The position numbers were made by a program, and so were the translations under genes. Positions 23,802 through 34,183 of a stretch of DNA of 64,000 nucleotides are shown piece by piece. The number at the start of each line of letters is the position of its first letter. The first letter of the stretch is position 1. The stretch is taken from NCBI GenBank assembly GCA_003952965.2, contig CM025852.1:3752416-3816415 (forward strand). Direction: 5' to 3'. The DNA comes from Morella rubra (lineage: Eukaryota; Streptophyta; Magnoliopsida; Fagales; Myricaceae). The notes beneath the pieces were generated by a model that was given only the letters and a program-made list of their open reading frames with translations, did no database searches and had not been told where the DNA came from.

Positions 23802-24631
23802 TCTCAAACTATTTGTTGGGAATTAGAGACTTAATAATACCTTGCAATTAAGCTAATTCTGACCAAGAAAGGACTTGTTTTTCTAGTGAGGTTAACAAGT
23901 CACGTACACAACCTATCACGGCAACTCAGGTGGTAACGTAAGGTTTTTATTTTCGAAATTAATATTTTATGGTACTGAAAATAGTGTTTTATATTTTCGA
24001 AATTAAATGTTGTACGTTAAATACATATTATATTTTATTCTAAATTAAATTATTCAGAAGAGACAGACACAAAAGATAGTTTCCATTATAGAATTTATGT
24101 TATTCGAAATTTTATATAAACAATATTAAATAATGTGGGATCCATGATTTCTTGTACCAATCTTTCTTCGAATTGCACAAATAAATAGTAGAGATGATCC
24201 GCGTGAATTAAGAACTCCCTCCCCTTCATGTTTGAAAATGAGGAAGAGAGAATAGCCAATGTGATATTCTTAGCACAGCCACCGATAAGTCACTGTAGCG
24301 TCTTAAGACGTTGGTATTGGCCAAGGTAACATCAATCTTGAAGGAGTAATTAATGTCTATTCTTTTTGTTGGTCCACTTGAGGACTAATTAATTTGCGAT
24401 GGGCCAGGGTCAATAATTGGGGAAGTTTGTCTCTGCTATTTCAATTTGGCGCTAGCCAATCTGTTTTGTAAAATAGGTTTGACAAACGATGCCAAATTGC
24501 TTTGACGATAACAAGCTAGCCAATCTATTACTTAGAATTTAGAATAGGAAATACTTAGATGACGAATCGTACGTAGATCCAAGTGCTAAATATGATATTA
24601 AAGCCTTATTAGATATTTGATTAAGTCCAAC

Positions 24632-25160
24632 CAGGGCCGGCACAAACCAAATAGGGCCCAAAGCCTTATAAATTATTAGGCCTTTTAAATAAATTTTTAT
24701 ATAAAATATTTAAAATTATCTAAAAATTATTAAATTTAATATAAAATAGTCAAAGGCCCCATTAATTATTTTTATGGATCTTTAGTACATGATACATGAC
24801 ATCAAGATCCTATAACTTAGACGATTATAAAATTTATAGAGCATTTTTCCTCTTTTAACAAAGTTCTCTTGATAAGAAATTTGAAAAAGAAAGATTAAGG
24901 GGGTGGAAGAATATATCACACATTGGGTAAAGAGATCGTTCACTAGTGATAAACAAAAAAAACTATAAAAATATTGCATCATAGTTGTCCTTTCTTTTCC
25001 TTAGCCGGTCACATTGTCATCTTTTCGTTTTTTTTTTTTTGGATCATCTACGACACAAAAACATTTAGTTTTTTTTTTTTTGCTCTTTATGGGGGCTTTA
25101 CTCTAAGTGAGGCCTTAGACCATACCTTAACTAACTTGCTTTGCCCTTAAGCCGATCCTG
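24632..25160. mobile_element. hAT-type non-autonomous element with perfect 8-bp target duplication
   Basis: The 529-bp element has ends cagggccggc and its inverted counterpart gccgatcctg, and flanking direct repeats agtccaac at 24624-24631 and 25161-25168. It is the same family as 43626-44356, in opposite orientation. It contains only short non-significant ORFs. Confidence 0.9.
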
Positions 25161-25495
25161 AGTCCAACAAGCTTAAGTTTTAATTGAAAGTACATTTGGC
25201 AATTTAAGGTTATACTGCAAAGAACCAAATCAACATAAATTCAAGCTTAAAATTAAGGATTGAAACTCATTGCACCTCTAACTACCTATTTCTTCACATT
25301 TCACCACTCAATTACCAACTATTCATACTTTGCACTCAAAATCATTAATTTAGACCGAAATAACTATCTTGGTTCAGTGAAATAACAATTTTATCCTTAT
25401 AATTTTTTTACCATTATATTTTCTCTATGAGAGATGATGCATTGTGTAAAGACTGATAGTTAATGGATAATATCACAGTAAGCCGTTTAATTATA

Positions 25496-25918
25496 GGCTA
25501 AAATCAATCTCGTTTATCTAAGTTTCAGAACGGTGATTTATGTCAATTCTTGCACTCCGTTTGAAATGACTGTGTTAAACCACATGAGAAATGACCGTTA
25601 AACCCTTATAAGACAAAATTACTAAACAAATTCATTAAAATAAAATAAAAAATGATATATCAAAAAAGTAATATTTTTTAAATAAAAATATTGAAACTCG
25701 TAACTATTTATTTTTAATTTATTTCTTGAATTTTTTTATTTTTTAATAAATTTTTAATTTTGTACTGAAGAGCATTCCTATCATTTTGTATGTTTTTTCG
25801 TCTAACTTAATGCTTAAAATAGAAGGAATGTAAGACTTGATCATTTTCAAAACATAAAGATCTCAAATGACCATTTTGAAATTTAAGAGGGTGAAATTGA
25901 TTTTTGCCTATAATTAAA
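25496..25918. mobile_element. MITE-like element with 26-bp terminal inverted repeats
   Basis: tttaattataggctaaaatc at the left is matched by an inverted copy at the right (gatttttgcctataattaaa). The interior is AT-rich and non-coding. A target duplication was not resolved. Confidence 0.7.
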
Positions 25919-25946
25919 GGGCCTACAGTTATGACATTACCATGAT

Positions 25947-26088
25947 AGTTAATGAGCAAAATATCACTAAATAAAAGGTAATAGAGATATATACGTCCAC
26001 TAATTGTCGTCAGTGACAGTTAATGAGCAAAATATCTCTAAATCAGGTTATAGAGAGGAGATAGGTCCACCAATTGCCGTCAGTGAGG
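25947..26088. repeat. Imperfect tandem duplication, about 71-bp unit
   Basis: agttaatgagcaaaatatc begins at 25947 and again at 26018. Each copy ends tcgtcagtga or ccgtcagtga. The second copy differs by several substitutions. Confidence 0.8.
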
Positions 26089-26474
26089 CTATGGTATGCG
26101 CGCGTGAATCAGATCCCTGGAGTAGGGGCGAGGGGCTTATCCCTCTGGCTAAATCCCCTCACCTCCTCCTTTCCATTTCTTGTTCGTTCTTGATGGCGAT
26201 GGTGAATCAGGTCAATCCGAACCGTGGGTTGGGACTGGTGTCTGGTGGGGTATATAAATCAAAGGGGCCAGACGGAGCAAGAAAGAAGAACCGCTCGAAA
26301 TGTTCCCCGAGTGTATAAATATATGTCTTACACAAACTTATTTATATGTAAATGAATAAAAGAATACAACTCCTAGAAATAAATCTACCCTCTAAAGAAA
26401 CGAATGACATCGTGCGAAACAAACAAAGGACAAAGGGAAGAGAAAAAAAAAAATTCTCATTAATTAGTAGCATA

Positions 26475-27065
26475 CTAAGTCTTGGATCCTGCGGCTTGAC
26501 AAATTAAGATCATGGTGCAATTCATTTCCGCCGTCGTCTTCTTCTTTATGATCTTCAAGGAGCAAACTCTGCCATTCAACTTGGCATAGCTGCTGAACTT
26601 TAATGTCCGCGAATTAATATCATTGCTAAGAGTACTAGCCGGATGCTTGTTTGACATCACGTCCAATTTTATGGTCATTTTCTTTGTGCTCTTGCCATTG
26701 GCAACTCCATCTCCTATTTTCCATTTCCCAAAAGTCACGCCTCCATATTTCACATAAGCAAGGCCATTTTGGAACTCGAAATTCCCAAAATTCCTATTCT
26801 CAACCGTCATTTCAGCAACCATAGTCGCGATGAAGGAAGGAGATGGTGCATTGCCGTATCTGAGGTGCTCGACGGTGACCGAAGTGAGTTTCACATTCGG
26901 ACTTTTGACGCTCAACACTAACTTTGCGAAAACCAAAATGGTGATGCACAGGATGACAAATAGAGCAAGAATACATACCGGGCATTTACTGCTCCGTGCC
27001 ACCCGGCGTTGCTCTTCATGTTCATCTTTGAACGAATGGTCGACGCCATGAAGTTCTTCCGCCAT
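26475..27065 (-). CDS. LEA_2 / NDR1-HIN1-like protein, sub-group 2, with altered C-terminus
   Basis: The protein has 196 residues from the ATG at 27065 (MAEELHGVDH). The frame is open to 27089, but its first codon there is TTG. The membrane helix is at about 29-51. The LEA_2 domain includes VKLTSVTVEHLRY (58-70), VENRNFGNFEFQN (88-100), YAKLNGRVCSLKIIKKK (160-176) and EMNCTM (180-185). After EMNCTM the frame changes: the expected ending can be read in the next frame (LNLSSRRIQDLVC, then stop), so a single base is missing in the codon after the methionine. The last 11 residues (ILICQAAGSKT) are therefore novel. The rest of the gene is intact and it has a good TATA box, so it may still be functional. 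Confidence 0.85.
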   Translation of the reverse strand: MAEELHGVDHSFKDEHEEQRRVARSSKCPVCILALFVILCITILVFAKLVLSVKSPNVKLTSVTVEHLRYGNAPSPSFIATMVAEMTVENRNFGNFEFQNGLAYVKYGGVTFGKWKIGDGVANGKSTKKMTIKLDVMSNKHPASTLSNDINSRTLKFSSYAKLNGRVCSLKIIKKKTTAEMNCTMILICQAAGSKT

Positions 27066-27149
27066 CCTCTTTGAGATTGGAAAGGCCAAGATATATGATG
27101 GGGTGGTTGGCGTGCAAGTACCTAAAGATCGTTTAAAATTGCGTGAAAT

Positions 27150-27161
27150 CTATATATATAG
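27150..27161 (-). promoter_or_regulatory. TATA box of the 26.5-kb LEA_2 gene
   Basis: CTATATATATAG on the minus strand, about 86 bp upstream of the ATG. Confidence 0.7.
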
Positions 27162-27199
27162 TCCGTCATGAACCCCAATATTAGTATGTAAATGGTTTT

Positions 27200-30100
27200 A
27201 AAGATGTGTAAATATGAATGGTCCAGTATGAACTTGTTATATGTTATATAGAATCATAAGCCAATAACCTCGTTGAATCATGTGAAAGATAATTTTGGTG
27301 GTGTTTGGGCAACCAAATTTTGGCCCTAATAAAATAATTACAAAAAAATTCTCTCTTTACAAATCAAATCTACATCAATTTTCACTACAAATAAATACAG
27401 AAAATTCATTTAAATAATCTCTCTTCACTTTTTCATTAATTTCAATACCTCCAAAATTTTGACACTAAAACACCAACTTAGATTGTTTAGTTACAATTTT
27501 GAAAACGAGTTTTCAAGTTTCTGGACTGTACCATTTCTCCAAATTACCTTTTTAAGATAAATTATATTATTACTTTCAAATTTAAAATTTAAACTACAAA
27601 CTTTAAAAAAAAGGCTTAATTAATTTGTCTGTCTCTATAGTTTATCTTTTACTCAATTTGATCCTTCAGTTTTAATTCTTGGTCTGTGAGTTCCTGAGCT
27701 TCATTATTTGTAATTATATGAAAGAATCATTTGAGGAGAAAGAGCAAGAGAGGGGGTGGGAATGTAATTATTTGATTATTTCTATTCTATGACCAATGTA
27801 ATTTATATCGTAATAATTGAGACTTTCATTCTCCCTTTAGTCATTACGTGAAGAGTCAAGCTGCACATTTCTCGCACATCACAAGTTCGATCGTGTTTCT
27901 CGTAGCCGGCCAGCGTTAAAAATCAAATGAATTCGCTCATGTAATTTACACGAACGGAACAATTGCTGTACAATGAAGTCATGTAAGAGGGGTTACAGTT
28001 TCGACCTATAAATTAGTTTTTTTTATTTTCTTTTTGAAAAAGTATGCCTTTTGTTTTCAAAATTGTCGCTTTCATTCTTGCTCGAATATAACACGAAAAG
28101 ATGATGTTATCAATTGTAACACATTTCTCTAACACATCGATATCATAGTTTATGTTTGGAGGAAACATTGCTAAAATTTCAAATTAATCCCTCCATATAG
28201 GTAATTTCAAATATTAATTTAGTGGGGATTGAAAAGGGTTTCGAAATAAAAAAAATTACATGTTTGGATGAAAATTTCATTTTGAAATCAAAAAGGGTTT
28301 TTCAAATATTTCAATAATTAATGCATGTCATAACTTTTTCTTGGTCTTACATATATATTAGAATATGACATTTGGCATATCATTCTTCGAAAATAATCAA
28401 AGAAAACATGAGAGGGGGGAGTTTGTACATGCGTCCTCTACAGAGACTAGAGATGCTTCATGTTTTGCTGAAAGACGTGCTTACAAATATATAAGGCATG
28501 CACTCCAACAGCTTGTAGAGCCCTTTAACAGGTTGTGGACAGATACTATATATGCCTGCAGGCAGTGACTTCACGGATACATGAACCCATATGAAGTAAG
28601 CAATAGCTAGCATCTTGAAATCGCAAGAAAAAAAAAATGATTCAAATGCAATTGATTATACCATATTATTATAAGACCCTATTAATGGCCGTCTCCAAGG
28701 TATCCCTTCAAATTCGTGTCTATTAAAGTTGTTAAATAATGGAGAAATAAAAGTTCAGCTTAATTAAGATATATATTAGTTCAAAAATATAAATAACAAA
28801 TAAACATTTTATTGTCAAACGGCCAATATCTTTCTCAAGTCATTAAGGGCATAAATACGTGATCCCCTGAAAAAAACCTCGTAAATGTTTAGTATTTTAT
28901 TTATTATTAGAAGAGTTTTAAATAACCAACCACTTAAGAGATGCTTAAGTTGCATATATATTTGAATGATTGGTGAATAGAGAGTCAATCATGCCTTAAA
29001 CTATCTTTACAATATCTAACACGTACTGCTAATTAAGTTACAATGAACTCCAACTATGTTTAAATTAATCCTACAATTCCTAATCAATTATTGTATGCCC
29101 ATTCACGAAGCTTCAAAGTTCAGATCAAGATCATCTATGGGCGTATTCCATTAGGCACATAAACTTTCTTCTAATTAACTTAGCACGAGAGAAAGATGAA
29201 GTCTTACAGATATTTATAACATTATGAGATAAATATACTTACACCTTTCAATTATAGGCATATTGAGATTTTTCACCTCAATATGTCGAATTTAAACATT
29301 TTGCTCATCAGTTAAAATTTTTCTTCAATTTTAAAAGAAATATTTTTTTGGCCTTTAAAATGATGATTTTCCACTTATAAAATTTTTTGTTAAAAAAATT
29401 ATGGGGATAAAGTTTTCATATCACATGCCAAAACATCATTTTTCGTTCAAATTGTCATAAAATTTTAATAGAGAGCACAAAATATCTGAAATTAATAATT
29501 GGTGTGTGCAGTGTAACAAAAATAATAATTTGAAATATTCTTTTTAATTTTTTATAGTTAAAAATTATAAAATATATTTATGTCTAATATTATTAACCTC
29601 GTCTGGTTATTGGACTGAACTCTAGGATAGTAATTTAGTCCCTATGGGCGAGGGCGTGAGGTTACGTCCGTATCTGTTGCTTCTTGGGATAACGCTCTCG
29701 TTCTAACTCTAACCAATTAAAGCCCAAGTGTTGGTCCAATATCTAGCAGTTTTAGATTGCCTTCTTCGGCCCTAGCTTGGTGTGAACCTTCCTACGGCCC
29801 ATTGTGGCCCAAAACAAAATGCGTTTTGTGATCCATTAAACTACCACAGAAAAAAGTCCAAACGAATTAGTCCTATTATCAGTTGAAAATAGCATATTAA
29901 TAAATGTCCAATACAAAAGTTTCATTAATAATCTTGTATCTAACGCAGTTAGATGAATGATATTTACGGGATAAATTAGTATGAAAATATATTTACATCC
30001 AATAATTTTTATCACTATTGTACTTTATTTTAAAGGTCTCATTCATACCTAAACAACATTTAGAGGGGAGCGAATAACTGTTTACCCCTAATTAAAATTT

Positions 30101-30900
30101 TATGCGATAGTTTCTGAATACTCTCAAAATCTATTGAGTCTAAAACATCTGAATAAATACCAATTCAATTAATAAAATAACACGCAAAAAATTAGATCGA
30201 AAACATGTGGAAGCTATACGACTTTAATTCTTTGAGTTAAATATAGGAGGCAAACGAATTCTCCAAATGATATAATCCCAGAGTCTAGGCTGTACGTGCG
30301 TCCAAAAAGATGAAATATGCTTCGTGTCTTGGACTACAAAGTCAACAAGAAAAAGTGCCTCATATTGTGGCAAGTAAAATGTACGTGCGGGTCTTCAATG
30401 GTAATGATTGAACCAAATATTGACGAATTCATTCCCATATATATATATAAAAGGTACGCCTGAGATCCCTTATGCGTGGAAAAGATCACTAATTTCGCGT
30501 TGGCTGCGTGCAATTCAGTGGTAAGATTTGTACGTTGTAGTGTGCTAGTGATGATCCCTCATTTCGGGATGTATTTTCTTTTTCGGCTCCTTATTTCGTG
30601 AATAGTTGATCATATTTATATGGTTATTGGTCATAATTTGACAGCCAATATATTATCACATATTCTGTTTGTTTGTTTCATTTTGACTATTATTTTTGGT
30701 AACGATTTAGATTTAAATACATTAAGGAGAAAAAAAAAGGGCAGCCCAACAATTTAGCAAACTCAGCGTTGGATATATATTCATCACGTTAAAAGAATGA
30801 CTTCAGATTTAACAAGATTCAGCAATTGACATATGGTAAATGGTGTTCAAGACAAGTTTTCCCACAAAATCATAAATAGCGAGAAAAACTGATTAATTAA
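27200..30900. other. AT-rich intergenic DNA, no gene recognised
   Basis: Only short ORFs occur (for example 28365-28568), with no recognisable motif. A fragment at about 30060-30140 is collinear with the left end of the 56.3-58.2 kb element. A locally GC-richer patch at about 29600-29830 is unexplained. Confidence 0.4.
30060..30140. repeat. Fragment of repeat family R2
   Basis: tagaggggagcgaataactg, followed by a segment ending tatgcgatagtttctgaa, matches the left end of the element at about 56318, including atgcgatagttt(c/t)tgaa. Similarity fades after about 80 bp. Confidence 0.6.
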
Positions 30901-30907
30901 TCCAAAA

Positions 30908-31782
30908 TAAGGATCTATTTGTTTGCTTGTAAAACTATTATTTTTTGTAAAAACCTTTTTCATTGTAATGTTTTCAAGAAAAATTTTTTTTTTCAGTGTT
31001 TGGTTATTCTTTTAAAATATTTTTAATATTGACACATTTATTGATTTACGTATTTATATAAAAAAAATTAATTATCGTGCAAGTTTATGTAGTTTACACT
31101 TTTGACATTTTAATTCCTCAAGTATTGATTTCAACCGTCGAGTTCCTGAGATAAGTTTTTTAGATAAATCGATCACTTGTCCTATTGTCATTAGCCAACA
31201 GACGAAATGGTGCTTACACGGATTTTATATATCATCTCAACGCCAATTGTAGGCTATCCTCTGGCAAGAAATTTTTTCTCAAAATTTTAATATTTTAGTA
31301 CTTAAGGTACTTATTTCAACGTGAAAGTCCCTGAGTTATACTTTTACAATAAAATTGGTCTCACAGTTCAATTGACGTTAGGCAACTAAGGGAGAAGTGT
31401 CCACTTGACCTAGAAAAGAGAAAAATTATAAAACTATCATATGCAACATTCAAATTCAATTTTATTTAAAAATATTACTTCTTATTTTAGGAATAAAATA
31501 TTTTGAAACTTAAGGGAAACTTACTGATTTTTGGCCATAGATATAGAGTATACTACAATGTTCCAAAAAAAAACATTTGGTTTACGAAAAATTTGAGCTT
31601 TTTTTTTTAAAAAATAAAAATAATTGAGCTATTGCAGTTGACTTGAAAACTTTTTACTTTGACCTCATTTTTATATACTTGCCAAATACCTGAAAACATG
31701 AAGTAAAACAAATTACTATATTTGTTTTACAAGCAAACAAAAGGACCTGGTAATTTGTTTTGCAAGCAAACAAAAGGACCCT
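30908..31782. mobile_element. Dispersed repeat family R1, copy 2
   Basis: Collinear with 22861-23801 along its length but about 65 bp shorter overall. The right terminus is itself duplicated: tttgttttacaagcaaacaa at 31721 and a near copy ending at 31782 before ctgag. It ends about 66 bp from the stop-codon position of the 31.8-kb LEA_2 pseudogene. Confidence 0.75.
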
Positions 31783-31847
31783 GAGACCGGATAGAAATGA
31801 AAAAAAAAACGACAAACAAAGGATACTGCTAAAACAGCTTATCATGT

Positions 31848-32408
31848 TCACTTGCAATTCAATGCTTGAAGCTTCTTTGTTGACAAATTGATATCCATGG
31901 TGCGGTTCATTTCGGCACGTCTCTTGCTTGATCACATACATCAATCCCACTTTCCCACTAAGCTTGGCACTCAAATCACTTGCGAGGCTGGAATTAGTGC
32001 TTGACAAGGCATTTGAATTTGTAGCAACAGAAACACTAATTTTTTTGGTCGAAAAGAGTCCAGCCTTCCCCTTAGGAATAAGGGCCTGTCCCACTGTCAC
32101 ACCCGGGTACGTGAACGTGGCAGTGGTGCTATCAAATGATTCCGTCACCCGTGTCGGTCTTCACGTTCTGGAACTCCACCATACCCAACCTGACCTTAGG
32201 GGTAAAAGCACCTATCATAATGACAGTTATCAGGAGTGCTATGACCCAAGAAAACAAAAGCACAAGGGCCTATATTTATACGAGTGTTTCTCATATTCTT
32301 CCGGTGGAGCTCTTCGGGCTGCAAATTGGCCGATTCTTCATCGTTTCTTGGCTGGTTACAGCTTGGTGGTACCACTGTGTACTCCTGCTGCTTCATTTTG
32401 TCAGCCGT
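31848..32408 (-). pseudogene. LEA_2 pseudogene, sub-group 3
   Basis: The closest relative is the gene at 36535-37170. Several lesions are visible. The ancestral start ATG is ACG at 32408-32406, and the next in-frame ATG is four codons in (MKQQEYTV). The frame breaks in the membrane helix region (after about 32290). About 20 residues containing the KNTNFGPYKY motif are deleted between ESF and DSTTATF. A second deletion removes GVLTLNSY. A further frameshift follows YVIKQE, beyond which the family ending (NEPHHGYQFVNKEASSIEL in the wrong frame) is still recognisable. Family features that remain include VGQALIPKGKAGL and AKLSGKVGLMYVIK. Confidence 0.9.
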
Positions 32409-32427
32409 TTTCTTCTTTCTGGAACAG

Positions 32428-32436
32428 TATATATAG
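32428..32436 (-). promoter_or_regulatory. TATA box remnant of the 31.8-kb LEA_2 pseudogene
   Basis: CTATATATA on the minus strand, about 20 bp upstream of the mutated start codon. The corresponding spacing in the 36.5-kb sister is similar. Confidence 0.5.
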
Positions 32437-33082
32437 ACTCCTGTTATGTTAATTCTGGGTGCTCCGTTGGCTGGAAGGAATTCGGAACGTTGAAGGGGGG
32501 ATACGGTTGTGTGGAGAAGATCAGCAGGTATTGCATGTGTTATATGTTGGGATCGGACGCCTCATCTGATAAAGAGGGAACAAGGGTTAATTTGGAGCTT
32601 CGTGGAAAAGGGGGCAAATTAATGACAAAAAAAACAAATTACATACTGGAGATTTTTCGTCAGTCGCCAAAAGAGGCTGTAAAGCTAAACGCAGCTTCCT
32701 TGAAGTGTTGTTTGGATGGATCCATATATGTTTTGGGACCAAAAAAAAGTTCTCAAAACGCTTCATTAACAAACATAGTTGTTAACAATATCCAGAAGTA
32801 TTGAATAGTAAAATGAACGAACATTAATGCCACGCGTTTTGTGCAAGATACGTACTTGTTCTCTTCTTTCCACGGAGCTTCTTGGTTCCAGTGCTTCCAT
32901 AGTATCAGAATTGTTTGATTAGTGTGTGTGTTCGCTGATAATTGGTTTTGGTAGGATAAAAATTATTTCTAATTTGGTGTTTCAATTGAATGTTAATTTT
33001 TTTTTTAAAACATGTATTGAATGTTTCAATACTTATGTTGTTCGGCATTATGAAGTATATTGAATATTGTAGGATTCACGTG

Positions 33083-34175
33083 TAATGGTGAAATCAGAAC
33101 GTAAGTTGAGGGGTGGCAAACTCCTAAGGCGATCTGATAATTTTTTTTTTCCTTATGTAATGCAAAAAGTATCTTATAATTAAAATGTTAAAAATTAAGG
33201 ATTAAAAATATTAAAATCCACATTCCATACTATTTGAGAGGTGCTATTGTGTGTACAATTATAGATGGCAATGAAAGTTTGAATTTCGTAAAATTGAAAA
33301 TGGATTCATTACAAATTTGATACGGAGTATATCTTTGTTTAATTATCTAGCTGAATTAATTGCATAGTATAATTAAAAAAATTATTAATAATAATAAATT
33401 TATGTAATTGAGACTCTAAAAGTCAATTCAAATTTAAAAATGTTGTGGTCTATAAAAGGGCTTTACAAGTATAAGTGTTGTTACTTTTAGAAAATCTTGC
33501 AAAAGTTTAAGTTTATTTAACAACTACTTCTAAACATTACACACATTTCGATTAGGAAGTAGTAAATAACATATATCTAAAAAATTAAATTAATGAGTAT
33601 TATTTCTAATAGTGATGAATGTCAACCTAGTAAAACTCAATAATATTAATTTGAAATAACAATTATGATGTAAAATACTTTATAAAATAGTTACTGTAAA
33701 AATCCATTCTAATATGGAGCGCAATAAATTTGTCTGGTTACCTTAATAATAAATCTTGAATTAATGTTCTAAAAATATTTAATAACTTCTGCATAGTTGT
33801 AAGAAAATTCATAATGAAAGGAAAGATTGCATACCACTCTTCCTCTTTTAATTAGAAAAATTTGAGAGATATGTTAGAGGGACATAAGCTAGTGTTGATA
33901 ATTAATGTTATTTTAGCATAGAGAAACACTAAATTAATCCCATTTTGAGGCATACACAAAAAAAAAAAAAAAAAATTCCATTTTGGGGCGTGCAATAAAA
34001 AGGGTACGAAATTTGGGCACCATGGAAATAATGCAAATATAGAAAAGAACGATGCTATTTGTTTCAGATAAGTTCCAAAGGGGGCGGCTGGGGGGAAACA
34101 CATTAAAAATAATAATAATAATACAGAACGAAGCCAGGGTGGCCGCCCTGGCTTGCCCCCCTCCGGTCCGCACTG
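33083..34175. mobile_element. hAT-type element with perfect 8-bp target duplication
   Basis: The 1093-bp element has direct repeats ttcacgtg at 33075-33082 and 34176-34183. The left end (taatggtgaaatcagaac, then gcaaactcctaaggc) matches the inverted right end of the 15588-20312 block. Its right end (ccctggcttgcccccctccg, then gtccgcactg) matches the inverted left end. The interior is AT-rich and encodes nothing recognisable. A GC-rich palindrome (agccagggtggc/cgccctggct) lies at 34134-34156. Confidence 0.88.
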
Positions 34176-34183
34176 TTCACGTG

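Noticed and set aside
26004-26318. 104-residue plus ORF
   Set aside because: It starts inside the 71-bp tandem duplication and has no recognised motif; the open frame is probably accidental.
32136-32804. 222-residue plus ORF
   Set aside because: It is antisense to the LEA_2 pseudogene and its upstream region; no family similarity, and the opposite strand explains the conserved segment.
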